Assembly (NCBI RefSeq): GCF_020524025.1 | Contig: NZ_JAIVKN010000004.1 | Location: 372,001 to 436,000, forward strand | DNA: 64,000 bases | Direction: 5' to 3' | Source: Halobacillus litoralis | GTDB lineage: Bacteria > Bacillota > Bacilli > Bacillales > Halobacillaceae | In this document: piece after piece, positions 42,634-50,246 of the stretch | How positions within the stretch are numbered: the stretch's first letter is position 1 | Layout: each line of letters starts with the position of its first letter | The notes under the pieces: model-generated | The model's database searches: none | The model's input: the letters and a program-made list of their open reading frames with translations, nothing else | Told to the model about the DNA's origin: nothing | Translations under genes and position numbers: made by a program

Positions 42634-43635
42634 ATGAAAAAGTGGTTGTTTATTTTGTTTGTTGTCAGTCTTAGTGGTCTTCTTGCTGCTTGTGGCAGTG
42701 ACGCAGGCGCTGATTCAAATAGTAACAGTGAAGATGAAATTACAATTGGGTACTTTCCGAACATTAACCATGTAGCAGGAATGGTAGCTGAAACAAAAGA
42801 TCTATATTCAGAAACGCTTCCGGATGGAACAGAAGTAAAGTATCAGTACTTTCCCGATGGATCTTCTTTCATGACAGCGATTGAAACAGGTGATATCCAA
42901 GGAGGACTGGTCGGACCAGGTCCTGCTATGAACCATTTTACAAGTGGAGCGGAAATTAATGTTGTTGCCGCAGGTTCTACAGGAGGAACAGTTATTATGG
43001 CTCGAGAAGGAGCTGATATTGAATCTCCCGAAGATTTAGCCGGCAAAACCTTTATCTCTCCACGTGTTGGATGTACACACGATGTTCAATTTGAAACGAT
43101 GATGAACGAGGAGTTTGGACTTACCTCCGATCGAATTGGTGGAGAAATGAAACATGTAACAGGAAAGCCAGCCACCTATGCGAGCTTGTTTGAAGCTGGA
43201 AACGTCGATGTAGCAACTGTTCCGGAGCCGTGGGCTTCTTCCATTGAAGAGCAGGGGAACGGTGAAGTTCTTGTCGATACACCGAATGTTGCTTTTGGTG
43301 AAACGTTACCCGCTGCTGTATTTGTAACATCTCAAAAGTTGGTAGAAGAAAACCCTGAAATGGTCGGCAGCCTGGTAGAAGCGCATAAAAAAGCAACCGA
43401 TTTTATAAACGAGAACCCTGAGGAAGCGAAGGAAATCGCGATTAATAAAATTAAAGACATTACTGATCAAGAGCTTTCCAAAGAAGTTATTGATCGCGCC
43501 TGGGAACGCATTGGTTTCACATATGAAGTAGAGGAGAAACATCTGCAGGCTTTTGCTGATTCTTCTTATGAGCTTGAATTCTTAAAGGAAAAGCCGGATT
43601 TGACAGGTCTTGTTGATACAAGTTTTATCGACTAA
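42634..43635 (+). CDS. ABC transporter substrate-binding lipoprotein, SsuA-like
   Basis: 333 aa from ATG 42634, six bases after GAGG. The signal peptide ends in the lipobox LLAAC with Cys20, so it is lipid-anchored outside. The mature part has the NMT1/SsuA two-lobe pattern: ITIGYFPNINHVAGMVAETK, GDIQGGLVGPGPAMNHF, LAGKTFISPRVGCTHDVQFE, and VDVATVPEPWASSIEEQ. The PEPWA segment is common to sulfonate, nitrate and pyrimidine-precursor binding proteins. Closeness to cysteine-metabolism genes mildly favours a sulfur compound. No metabolic enzyme is encoded with the transporter, so the substrate stays open. Confidence 0.88.
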   Translation: MKKWLFILFVVSLSGLLAACGSDAGADSNSNSEDEITIGYFPNINHVAGMVAETKDLYSETLPDGTEVKYQYFPDGSSFMTAIETGDIQGGLVGPGPAMNHFTSGAEINVVAAGSTGGTVIMAREGADIESPEDLAGKTFISPRVGCTHDVQFETMMNEEFGLTSDRIGGEMKHVTGKPATYASLFEAGNVDVATVPEPWASSIEEQGNGEVLVDTPNVAFGETLPAAVFVTSQKLVEENPEMVGSLVEAHKKATDFINENPEEAKEIAINKIKDITDQELSKEVIDRAWERIGFTYEVEEKHLQAFADSSYELEFLKEKPDLTGLVDTSFID

Positions 43636-43642
43636 TTAAATG

Positions 43643-43677
43643 AAAAGATGTCAGGAGTACTCCTGACATCTTTTTTT
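43643..43677 (+). terminator. Rho-independent terminator
   Basis: Perfect 16-bp palindromic stem (AAAAGATGTCAGGAGT and its complement, 43643-43674) followed by T. Confidence 0.92.
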
Positions 43678-43748
43678 ATGGATTTTTTCTCCGGCCCCTT
43701 TAGTTTTAGTGTTTTTGGTCAAACTAACATGTAGAGGAGGGATGCGAT

Positions 43749-44456
43749 ATGAATCGACTGGCAATCGTTTTAGCAGCCTTTGCTATCAGCTTTTTTTTAA
43801 GCCAGGAGGTTAATGCTGCAAGCCAATATAAGATTGTTCATAAAGATCAGGTAGCTGAGGAGTGGGAAGTTCATCTTGACTATCCTTTATTTGAGGAATT
43901 AAAGAACAAAGGTTTACAGGAGCGCGTGAATCAGCAAATTGTTCAAAAACTGGAAGATACTTTTCGAAGAGTCAAAAGTGGGGCTGGAGAAACTATGGGT
44001 GAGCCCTTTCTTTATTATGAAGAAACATCCGTTTATCAAGAAGGCCAATTTTATTCCGTTGTCATGACTTCACATATTACAAGGGGCAACAGGTACAACT
44101 CCACCGTCACCTCCATTAATTTTGAGGATCAAAACGGGGAGTCTGTAATGAGCTTGAAGGACTTGGTGCACATCGACCGCCTAAATACAGAGGTGAAAAA
44201 GGTAGTAACGTCAGATCCGGATATGTATGTCAAAGAACCTTTCGCCGGTGTACGGGATAATACGGCGTTTTATATAAAGGACGATTGTATTGTTTTGGTC
44301 TTTAACAAGTTCGAGATTGCAGCTGGTGTGCATGGGACACCTGAAATCCCCATTGCTTTAGATGGTCTTCTAAAAGAAGAAATCAATCAACCCCACGTAC
44401 CATTTCCATCCTACACTAAAAGTAGTCTGCAGAGGGGAGGATCAAACCTTAGTTAG
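43749..44456 (+). CDS. Secreted RsiV-like protein (DUF4163/DUF3298)
   Basis: 235 aa. A cleavable signal peptide (about residues 1-23, NRLAIVLAAFAISFFLS then VNAAS) is followed by the DUF4163-like part (QYKIVHKDQVAEEWEVHLDY, PLFEELKNKGLQERVNQQI) and the DUF3298-like part (YYSVVMTSHITRGNRY-type strand, INFEDQNGESVMSLKDLV, FYIKDDCIVLVFNKFEIA, AAGVHGTPEIPI). These two domains form the extracellular half of RsiV, where they bind lysozyme, but here there is no transmembrane anti-sigma portion. It would be a free secreted protein, perhaps binding a cell-wall enzyme. Gene is alone, followed by a DnaA-box cluster. Confidence 0.8.
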   Translation: MNRLAIVLAAFAISFFLSQEVNAASQYKIVHKDQVAEEWEVHLDYPLFEELKNKGLQERVNQQIVQKLEDTFRRVKSGAGETMGEPFLYYEETSVYQEGQFYSVVMTSHITRGNRYNSTVTSINFEDQNGESVMSLKDLVHIDRLNTEVKKVVTSDPDMYVKEPFAGVRDNTAFYIKDDCIVLVFNKFEIAAGVHGTPEIPIALDGLLKEEINQPHVPFPSYTKSSLQRGGSNLS

Positions 44457-44465
44457 ATAGTGCGG

Positions 44466-44592
44466 TTATCCACACTATCAACAAGGATCCTGTAGTTATT
44501 TATCAACAGGTGGTGAAGTCATTGCTGCTTATGCGGTGGTGTTTATAGATACTTATTAACACTGTGCACAACCCTGTGGATAATGTTGATAA
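44466..44592. other. DnaA-box cluster
   Basis: Perfect boxes TTATCCACA (44466-44474) and, inverted, TGTGGATAA (44575-44583). Near-consensus: TTATCAACA (44500-44508) and inverted TGTTGATAA (44584-44592). Degenerate: CTATCAACA (44475-44483), TTATTAACA (44553-44561) and inverted TGTGCACAA (44563-44571). Seven boxes in 127 bases between convergent genes. No replication gene is nearby; B. subtilis has similar clusters that titrate DnaA. Confidence 0.75.
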
Positions 44593-44616
44593 CAAAAGAG
44601 AAGCATAAGCAGAGAC

Positions 44617-45165
44617 TTATGCTTCCAACATTTCTTCATTAATCTGCTCTCCATAGTAATGGAAGAGATACTGTTCCTTCGTAATTACATATAGGTCATA
44701 AACGTCTTCTTTATGATTCACTTGAGTTAATATTTCCGGATAAGTCTCATTTGCTTTAGATACATAAGGAATTTTTAAGGCAGCTTTTAGAGACCTGATG
44801 TTTGAACGCCGAATTTTCATAAAAACGGCCTGAATATCAAGTTGAAAAAACAACTCTTCAAAGAATGCCTCTTTCGCCATTTGGTTGTATCCTTTGCCAA
44901 AATACGGTTTTCCAATCCACGTAGCCAGGAACCCTTTACTATCCTGTACATCAAACAAGTTAATGGTGCCAATCGGCTGCGCCCACTCATCAAGGATCGT
45001 ACGTGAAATCAATTCACCCCGATCCTCTGCTTCTATGGTTTGTTTAGTTAAAAAGTAGAACTCGTCGCTTGATGAAGCTTTGTGGCGGACGTATGGAAAT
45101 ACTTCAGGGTGACTCATTAACTCAAATAAAACCGGGGCGTCATGTAAATCACGCTTTTTCAACAC
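44617..45165 (-). CDS. GNAT-family acetyltransferase, RimJ/RimL-like
   Basis: 182 aa, started at GTG 45165 after AAGGAGGG. The fold is GNAT: MLKKRDLHDAPVLFELMSHP with the PEVFPYVRHKASS segment, then PIGTINLFDVQDSKGFLATW, the acetyl-CoA loop WIGKPYFGKGYNQMAKEA, and IQAVFMKIRRSNIRSLKAAL as motif B. RimJ/RimL-type enzymes acetylate protein N-termini, peptides or, in some toxins, charged tRNA. The acceptor is unknown. What is exceptional is the 200-base leader: a degenerate tRNA-like cloverleaf followed by a hairpin pair that can either expose or bury the ribosome binding site. Confidence 0.85.
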   Translation of the reverse strand: MLKKRDLHDAPVLFELMSHPEVFPYVRHKASSSDEFYFLTKQTIEAEDRGELISRTILDEWAQPIGTINLFDVQDSKGFLATWIGKPYFGKGYNQMAKEAFFEELFFQLDIQAVFMKIRRSNIRSLKAALKIPYVSKANETYPEILTQVNHKEDVYDLYVITKEQYLFHYYGEQINEEMLEA

Positions 45166-45172
45166 AAAAAAT

Positions 45173-45244
45173 CCCTCCTTGAATGAGGAGGGTGGTCCAA
45201 ACGCATAGGAAAGAAGCGTCTACTGGTCGATTCGGACCACCCTC
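45173..45244 (-). promoter_or_regulatory. Shine-Dalgarno switch in the acetyltransferase leader
   Basis: Two mutually exclusive stems. Stem A pairs 45244-45234 (GAGGGTGGTCC in the RNA) with 45198-45188 (GGACCACCCTC), 11 bp. Stem B pairs 45192-45186 (CCCTCCT) with 45179-45173 (AGGAGGG), which is the ribosome binding site itself. They share bases 45188-45192, so forming A frees the site and forming B buries it. Inside stem A a further hairpin (AGACGC/GCGTTT) is possible. Confidence 0.65.
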
Positions 45245-45269
45245 GAATTTTTATCAATTGCTCACAAAA

Positions 45270-45338
45270 ATCCGGGGTGGGAATCGAACCCACTAGAACC
45301 AGTGATATCACTGGTGGCGCACCATTTGCCTTCCCTAC
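45270..45338 (-). ncRNA. Degenerate tRNA-like element in an mRNA leader
   Basis: On the minus strand: GTAGGGA (acceptor-like), a D-arm-like GGC-loop-GCC with a GG in the loop (45330-45316), an 18-base hairpin ACCAG...CTGGT in anticodon-arm position (45315-45298), a 4-base variable part, a perfect T arm GTGGG-TTCGATT-CCCAC (45293-45277) and CCCGGAT. The two acceptor strands match at only 4 of 7 pairs and the anticodon loop has 8 bases, so it is not a working tRNA. It is a tRNA relic or mimic. Confidence 0.6.
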
Positions 45339-45369
45339 ACCAAAAACTTATAAAGTATCATCTAAGCTT

Positions 45370-45398
45370 ATAATAATCCATTCTTGAGAAAAAGTGAA
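45370..45398 (-). promoter_or_regulatory. Promoter of the tRNA-like leader and acetyltransferase
   Basis: TTCACT (45398-45393), a 17-base spacer and TATTAT (45375-45370) on the minus strand. Transcription would start near 45363, about 25 bases before the tRNA-like element. Confidence 0.65.
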
Positions 45399-45439
45399 TG
45401 AATTTTTTGTAAAGATTGACTACTTTTTTTGTCATTCTT

Positions 45440-46123
45440 TCAGCTTTCCTGAGGCACATCTAATACTGTGTAAACAGCCAGTCTTTCCGAATAGGTAGAG
45501 GCTTCATCGTCATAAGGCCCTGTACATGTAATCAAGTTAAGACCTTGATGATTAGCAGGACCGAAAATTTCACGCAGTGGTGCATTTTCGAACGGATAGG
45601 CCTCTAATCTTTGTACAATAAACGTTCGTTTTGTACCATCTTTATTATAGAGATGGATTTGGTCGCCTGGTATCAGCTTTTTCAGATCAAAAAAGACTGC
45701 TGGCCCGCTTCTGCCATCCACATGACCGGCAAGAACAGCGTTTCCTTGGCTGCCAGGTTTAGTACCCGGTTCGAACCAACCTACATCTGTTAAATTATTT
45801 GGTACAGCCATTCCACCTTTGTCTGTGTATCCCAGCGCTTGAACGGGAGCATTGACATCAATAGCGGGTATTTCAATTCTCTCTGGCGTGATGCCCATGT
45901 TGTTATTAGCAGGCACGGTTACAGCAGGTTCATAGCTTTTCTTTACTGGTCCTGCTTCGTTAGAATTGTTTTTCACTGAATCTGTACGTTCTACATTTTG
46001 GGCGCTGTTTGTATCTAATGTAGAAAGAACCCTGGCTTCCTCTTCGGGTTCTTCATTCAGTAATGTATAACTGAGGAAGAAGACGAGGGAGCCCAGGGTT
46101 ATAGATAGCAGTATTCTTTTCAT
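45440..46123 (-). CDS. Class F-type sortase
   Basis: 227 aa. One N-terminal transmembrane anchor (about 5-22), a disordered linker (about 25-75) and a sortase beta-barrel. The catalytic triad is His134 (VLAGHVDGRSG), Cys200 (LNLITCTGPYD, the TLxTC-type motif) and Arg214 (SERLAVYTVL). The short barrel and GHVDG sequence place it with class F (formerly class D/E-like) sortases of Bacillales. It joins sorted proteins to the cell wall. The gene follows its likely substrate by three bases, the pair forming one operon. Confidence 0.9.
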   Translation of the reverse strand: MKRILLSITLGSLVFFLSYTLLNEEPEEEARVLSTLDTNSAQNVERTDSVKNNSNEAGPVKKSYEPAVTVPANNNMGITPERIEIPAIDVNAPVQALGYTDKGGMAVPNNLTDVGWFEPGTKPGSQGNAVLAGHVDGRSGPAVFFDLKKLIPGDQIHLYNKDGTKRTFIVQRLEAYPFENAPLREIFGPANHQGLNLITCTGPYDDEASTYSERLAVYTVLDVPQES

Positions 46124-46126
46124 TAA

Positions 46127-46924
46127 TTACGCTTCAGAACGCTTGCGAGTAAAGATTAGACCAGCACCCAATGCCAGTGCACCAAGAACACCCGCATACA
46201 ACAAAGCGTTAGAAGATTCTGTAGTACCACCAAAACCTGTTTGAGGCATTTCTGATGGCATTGCGGCCGAGTCCTGCAGAAGAAGAACTTCTGGGTTATC
46301 GGCTGTTCCTACAGCGAAAGCACTGTAAACATTACCAGCTTCCAGTGTTGTTCCGGAAAGGTCAATCAGCTGTGTTCCATCTGTTGTGCGGACTTCAAGA
46401 TCATAAGTTCCCGGCTCTAATTCTTTATAATCGGTAACCATCGGGAATTCGGCTCCAGAGAATAAAGCATCTCCATCAATCGGGCCGACATCTACAGCAG
46501 GAGCACCAGGAATCAAGTGACCCACACGTACTTTTGCCATCCCTTCGCTTGCTTCCATAGAATCTTGGATTGCCTTCAGCTCAAGGTTCTCTAAGTTATT
46601 GATTGCTGCAGCAGTATAAGCCATTCCAGCTTCCACATTCACATTAGTAGAAATAACAGGATCTTGTTCACCTTTTGTACCAGCTGCATAAATTTCTACT
46701 TTATGTTCACCTGCAGGCACTTCCAAGTAGTCTGTAGCAGCTTTAAATTCAGCACCTTCTACAACGGCTTCATCATTAAGGTATACATCTACGGCTGGAG
46801 CATCAGGAGAAGCATGTAGAACACGCACCATTGCATTATCACCATGGTTGTCTGCAAAGGCCGATGGTGCGAACACCCCAAGAATCAAAACGATAGCTGC
46901 TAACGAGGACACTAATTTTTTCAT
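46127..46924 (-). CDS. Cell-wall-anchored DUF4397 protein, sortase substrate
   Basis: 265 aa. Signal peptide (about 1-24, ending SAFADN), two DUF4397 beta-sandwich repeats (about 30-125, starting MVRVLHASPDAPAVDVYLND, and about 127-222, starting KVRVGHLIPGAPAVDV), then a sorting signal: MPQTG (226-230), a 20-residue hydrophobic helix and the basic tail TRKRSEA. MPQTG is a variant of LPXTG. The neighbouring sortase gene starts three bases after the stop, so it is the likely dedicated anchoring enzyme. The domain's ligand is unknown. The promoter region has a TTGTACA palindrome. Confidence 0.9.
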   Translation of the reverse strand: MKKLVSSLAAIVLILGVFAPSAFADNHGDNAMVRVLHASPDAPAVDVYLNDEAVVEGAEFKAATDYLEVPAGEHKVEIYAAGTKGEQDPVISTNVNVEAGMAYTAAAINNLENLELKAIQDSMEASEGMAKVRVGHLIPGAPAVDVGPIDGDALFSGAEFPMVTDYKELEPGTYDLEVRTTDGTQLIDLSGTTLEAGNVYSAFAVGTADNPEVLLLQDSAAMPSEMPQTGFGGTTESSNALLYAGVLGALALGAGLIFTRKRSEA

Positions 46925-46998
46925 GTTTCCACTCCTTCAATTTTTTTGAATACCTTTCCCATTACCCAAAACGACCGAGTCAAACTGAGCTGCAAAAG

Positions 46999-47029
46999 AT
47001 TATACAAAACTTGTACAAGTAGTGTACAA
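46999..47029 (-). promoter_or_regulatory. Promoter with a TTGTACA palindrome before the sortase operon
   Basis: On the minus strand a TATAAT -10 box lies at 47004-46999. Just upstream, TTGTACA-N5-TGTACAA (47011-47029) is a perfect 7-bp-arm palindrome overlapping the -35 region and spacer. It fits a repressor operator; the regulator is not identified. Confidence 0.6.
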
Positions 47030-47087
47030 CTATCATATAGCCGATCTTGAAGAGTTTCAAACTTTTAATGTGCTCTAAAAAACATAG

Positions 47088-47118
47088 AAAAAAACCGGAG
47101 TTATTCTCCGGTTTTTTT
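47088..47118. terminator. Bidirectional terminator
   Basis: AAAAAAACCGGAG (47088-47100) pairs with CTCCGGTTTTTTT (47106-47118); it ends the minus-strand amidohydrolase gene. Confidence 0.9.
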
Positions 47119-47124
47119 ACTGCA

Positions 47125-48252
47125 TCATTCTTGAAAATATACCATTTTCCCGTCAATCATGGTCCAAACTGGTTTAGATAAATATTCGAATGGATGACCG
47201 CTCCATAATACCAAATCAGCATCTTTTCCTTTTTCAATAGAGCCTACTCGATGGTCTATTCCAAGATTGATCGCAGGAGTAATCGTAATTCCTCTTAGCG
47301 CATCTTCCACTTCCAGGCCTTCTCTGGCAGCTAATGCTGCACAAATGTTCAGGTATTGTATAGGAGTGTAGGGGTGGTCAGTTGTAATAGAGACTCTTAT
47401 GCCGTGATCGTGAAGGATTTTGTAGGTCTGCCATGTTTTATTTCGAAGTTCTATTTTGGATGCTCGTGTGAAAGTTGGACCTACAGACACTTGTAAATCT
47501 TTTCCTGACAACTCATCAGCAATAAGGTGTCCCTCTGTACAATGCTCTATTCTTAAATCGAGATCAAACTCATCTGCAAAACGAACGGCGGTAATGATGT
47601 CATCGGCACGATGCGCATGAATACGAACTGGAATTTCTTTGTTCAACGCTTGGATAATCGGTTTCACACGTAAATTGGGTTCAGGATCCTTCATAGCAGC
47701 ATAAAAGGTCTCTCTCAGAGTACCCATAATGCCAAGGCGTGTAATCGAAGCGTTCTTGGATTGGGAGTGGATGCGCTTAGGGTTTTCTCCTAAGGCAAGT
47801 TTTAATCCTGCTGTTTTCCTGAGAATCATGTGGTTGATGGTATGTCCAACCGTTTTAATGACAGAGGTCGTTCCTCCAATAATATTGGCACTTCCCGGCA
47901 TAATATGAGCTGTCGTAACTCCTGCTTTCCTTGCTGAAAAAAAGGCTGGGTCCAGAGGATGAGCACCATCTATGGCTCTCAGGTGTGGAGTAATGGCTTC
48001 AATGGTTTCATTTGCATCGCTGCCAGCCCATCCGGTTCCTTCATCATAAAGACCCAGATGAGAATGGACATCAATGAAACCAGGGTAAAGGTCCAGACCT
48101 TTCCCATCAATATATTCCGCTTGTTCAGGCAGCTCAATTTTCTCCCCGTAGTCATGGATTTTTCCATCTAACACGTGGACGTACCCTTTCTTAATGCAAG
48201 GTGACGTGATAGGGTGAATCGTTACATTTTCAATAACAGTATTCATAGACAT
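47125..48252 (-). CDS. Metal-dependent amidohydrolase, imidazolonepropionase-like
   Basis: 375 aa of the amidohydrolase superfamily. The first metal motif is GFIDVHSHLGLYDEG (His-x-His), the TTAHIMPGSANIIGG segment follows, further ligands are in PVRIHAHRADDI and RIEHCTEGHL, and the last in VSITTDHPYTP (Asp). The N- and C-terminal parts make the small beta-sandwich (EKGKDADLVLWSGHPFE). The group contains enzymes acting on cyclic amides and dipeptides (HutI/prolidase-like); the substrate is unknown and the neighbours give no clue. Two Met codons lie near the start; GGAAAGG favours the first. Confidence 0.85.
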   Translation of the reverse strand: MSMNTVIENVTIHPITSPCIKKGYVHVLDGKIHDYGEKIELPEQAEYIDGKGLDLYPGFIDVHSHLGLYDEGTGWAGSDANETIEAITPHLRAIDGAHPLDPAFFSARKAGVTTAHIMPGSANIIGGTTSVIKTVGHTINHMILRKTAGLKLALGENPKRIHSQSKNASITRLGIMGTLRETFYAAMKDPEPNLRVKPIIQALNKEIPVRIHAHRADDIITAVRFADEFDLDLRIEHCTEGHLIADELSGKDLQVSVGPTFTRASKIELRNKTWQTYKILHDHGIRVSITTDHPYTPIQYLNICAALAAREGLEVEDALRGITITPAINLGIDHRVGSIEKGKDADLVLWSGHPFEYLSKPVWTMIDGKMVYFQE

Positions 48253-48303
48253 ACAGCCTTTCCGTTGTTATACCATTATTATACTTGTTTTTTTAGATTT
48301 GGA

Positions 48304-48350
48304 GCATAAAAAAAGAACAAAGCTTTAACTTTTGCTTTGTTCTTTCTTAT
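48304..48350. terminator. Terminator between minus-strand genes
   Basis: AAAGAACAAAGC (48312-48323) pairs with GCTTTGTTCTTT (48334-48345), extended by GCATAA/TTATGC; it follows the epimerase gene's neighbour region and can act for either strand. Confidence 0.75.
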
Positions 48351-48353
48351 GCT

Positions 48354-49259
48354 TTAATTGGAAAGGATTGATTGAAGAGCAGGTTTTAACTCAGGGAAAT
48401 TAAATGTGTATCCTTGTGTCAGGGCTTTTTTTGGTATTACAGACTGCCCATCCAGCAACAATGTACTCATATCTCCCAATGCTGCTTTTAATGCAATGGA
48501 AGGGACAGGTAACCAGTGGGGGCGATTCATGACGCTGCCGAGGGTTTCGCCAAAATCTTTATTTCGTTTAGGATTTGGTGCTGTCCCATTCAGCGGGCCA
48601 TTCACTTCATCATTTTTGATGGCAAAATCAATGATACCTACCACGTCTTCAATATGAATCCAGGACATCCACTGTTCTCCAGACCCCAGATTGCCGCCAA
48701 CCATCATTTTATAAGGGAGGACCATCTTAGGGAGCGCACCCTCTTCACCTAATATAATTCCAAACCGGACATAAACCGTCCGCACCCCGTGTTCAATAGC
48801 TTTTGAAGCTCTCTCTTCCCATTCCACAACAACATTTGCAAGAAAATCGTTCCCAGGTCTGCTTGTTTCTTCTGTGAAGGTTTTTGTTTTAGACTGGCCG
48901 TAATACCCCACAGCGGAAGCATTCACCAGCACTGCAGGTTTTTGTGGAAGTCTTTCGATAATATCTATGACTCCCTCCGTTGCCTTAATCCGGCTGTTCA
49001 TAATTGATTGTTTACGCTCTTCTGTCCATCGGCCGCTATTTAAAGACTCGCCGGCTAAGTTAACGATTGCATCAAGAGCAGGAAGCTGTTCTGCAGGATT
49101 GTATTCGTCCTTAAGCCAGCCAATATAAGTGACTTGTTCTGTATCTGTATATTGATCTGGACTTCTTGTCAATATGTACAGATCGTGTCCCTCGTCTTTT
49201 AAGCGCTTGGTGAGTTGTGTTCCAACGAAACCGGTGCCTCCCGTAATAGCAATTTTCAT
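48354..49259 (-). CDS. yfhF: NAD-dependent epimerase, TIGR01777 family (YfhF-like)
   Basis: 301 aa. Rossmann motif ITGGTGFVGTQLTKRL (about residues 4-19), INLAGES-type strand AIVNLAGESLNSGRWTEERK, SAVGYYGQSKTKTFTEETSR with the Tyr of the SDR active site, and a C-terminal DUF1731 domain (HWLPVPSIALKAALGDMSTL, then ALTQGYTFNFPEL). This is the YfhF/cell-division-inhibitor SulA-like epimerase family, without known substrate. It is divergent from recX, the same gene pair as yfhF-recX in B. subtilis. Confidence 0.9.
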   Translation of the reverse strand: MKIAITGGTGFVGTQLTKRLKDEGHDLYILTRSPDQYTDTEQVTYIGWLKDEYNPAEQLPALDAIVNLAGESLNSGRWTEERKQSIMNSRIKATEGVIDIIERLPQKPAVLVNASAVGYYGQSKTKTFTEETSRPGNDFLANVVVEWEERASKAIEHGVRTVYVRFGIILGEEGALPKMVLPYKMMVGGNLGSGEQWMSWIHIEDVVGIIDFAIKNDEVNGPLNGTAPNPKRNKDFGETLGSVMNRPHWLPVPSIALKAALGDMSTLLLDGQSVIPKKALTQGYTFNFPELKPALQSILSN

Positions 49260-49378
49260 AGTATCTGCCTCCCATTTAATAAGTTGTAAATATTTTACTC
49301 AATCATAACCTTTTTCCGAAGCGTTCATCGGGATTCTCTGCAAAAAAACATGCTAAAATAGAGAGAGAGGTGAAGCGA

Positions 49379-50191
49379 TTGGCTAAACTGACAAAGATTA
49401 CGACTCAGAAAAAGAATCAAGGCCGCTATAATATTTTCTTAGATAAGGGTAATGGTGAAGAGTATGGATTTAGTGTAGATGAAGATGTCTTAGTTAAATA
49501 TCGTCTCCAAAAAAATATGGATCTGGATGAATCAACAATTAATGCGCTCATTCAAACGGATACTCTTCATAAATCTTATACCCTTGCCATAAATTATTTA
49601 AGCTACCGCATGCGTTCAAAAAAGGAAATTCGTGACTATCTAAAAGATAAGGAAACGGACCCTGAGCACGTGGATGAAATCATCAAACGGTTAGAAAACG
49701 AAAAGCTCCTGGATGATCAGGAATTTGCAAATTCCCTGGTTCGAACGAGAATAATGACTTCCAGCAAAGGGCCGCTTCTTGTAAAGAAAGAGTTGATTGA
49801 GAAGGGGGTCGGCCCTCACCAGGCAGAAGAAGCCCTGGAATACTATACGTTTGACAAGCAATATGAGAAGGCGTTCAAATTTGCCGAGAAAAAGATGAGG
49901 AGCGACGGCCGGAAATCTCATCGGCAGCAAATACAGAGCGTGCAGCAAACCTTGATGCAAAAAGGCTTTCAAGGAGATGTGATTCAGGAGGTTCTGGCTC
50001 ATCTTCCGGAAGATGAGAACGAAGATGCGGAATGGGAAGCAGTTGTACACCAAGGGGAAAAGCTGGTTAGGAAGTATCATGCCAAAACAGAAGGCTATGA
50101 GTTAAAGCAAAAGGTTAAATCTGCTCTCTACAGAAAAGGATTTCCATTCAATCTCATTGATCGTTTTATAGAAGAATATGTGGAGGATTAA
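49379..50191 (+). CDS. recX: Regulatory protein RecX
   Basis: 270 aa from TTG 49379, which follows GAGGTGA and gives the expected MAKLTKITTQKKNQGRYNIF start; a GTG at 49370 lies within that ribosome binding site. RecX binds RecA filaments and limits or modulates recombination. Three-helix RecX repeats are visible: INYLSYRMRSKKEIRDYLKD and IIKRLENEKLLDDQEFANSL (repeats 1-2), then GPLLVKKELIEKGVG and further repeats. The long Bacillus-type protein (about 265 aa) carries extra repeats compared with E. coli RecX. It is monocistronic with a terminator shared with the HAD gene. Confidence 0.93.
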   Translation: MAKLTKITTQKKNQGRYNIFLDKGNGEEYGFSVDEDVLVKYRLQKNMDLDESTINALIQTDTLHKSYTLAINYLSYRMRSKKEIRDYLKDKETDPEHVDEIIKRLENEKLLDDQEFANSLVRTRIMTSSKGPLLVKKELIEKGVGPHQAEEALEYYTFDKQYEKAFKFAEKKMRSDGRKSHRQQIQSVQQTLMQKGFQGDVIQEVLAHLPEDENEDAEWEAVVHQGEKLVRKYHAKTEGYELKQKVKSALYRKGFPFNLIDRFIEEYVED

Positions 50192-50200
50192 GACGAATCC

Positions 50201-50246
50201 AAAAAGAACAAGCGGGTGACTTAAATGTCAACCGCTTGTTCTTTTT
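50201..50246. terminator. Bidirectional terminator
   Basis: A 20-bp stem (50201-50220 with 50227-50246, core GAACAAGCGG, one G:U) with A/T-rich ends between convergent recX and HAD genes. The HAD stop codon is inside it. Confidence 0.9.

Noticed and set aside
45270-45338. A functional tRNA gene on the minus strand
   Set aside because: The T arm is perfect, but the acceptor strands pair at only 4 of 7 positions, only one base separates acceptor and D arm, position 26 is missing and the anticodon loop has 8 bases. I list it as a tRNA-like element instead.
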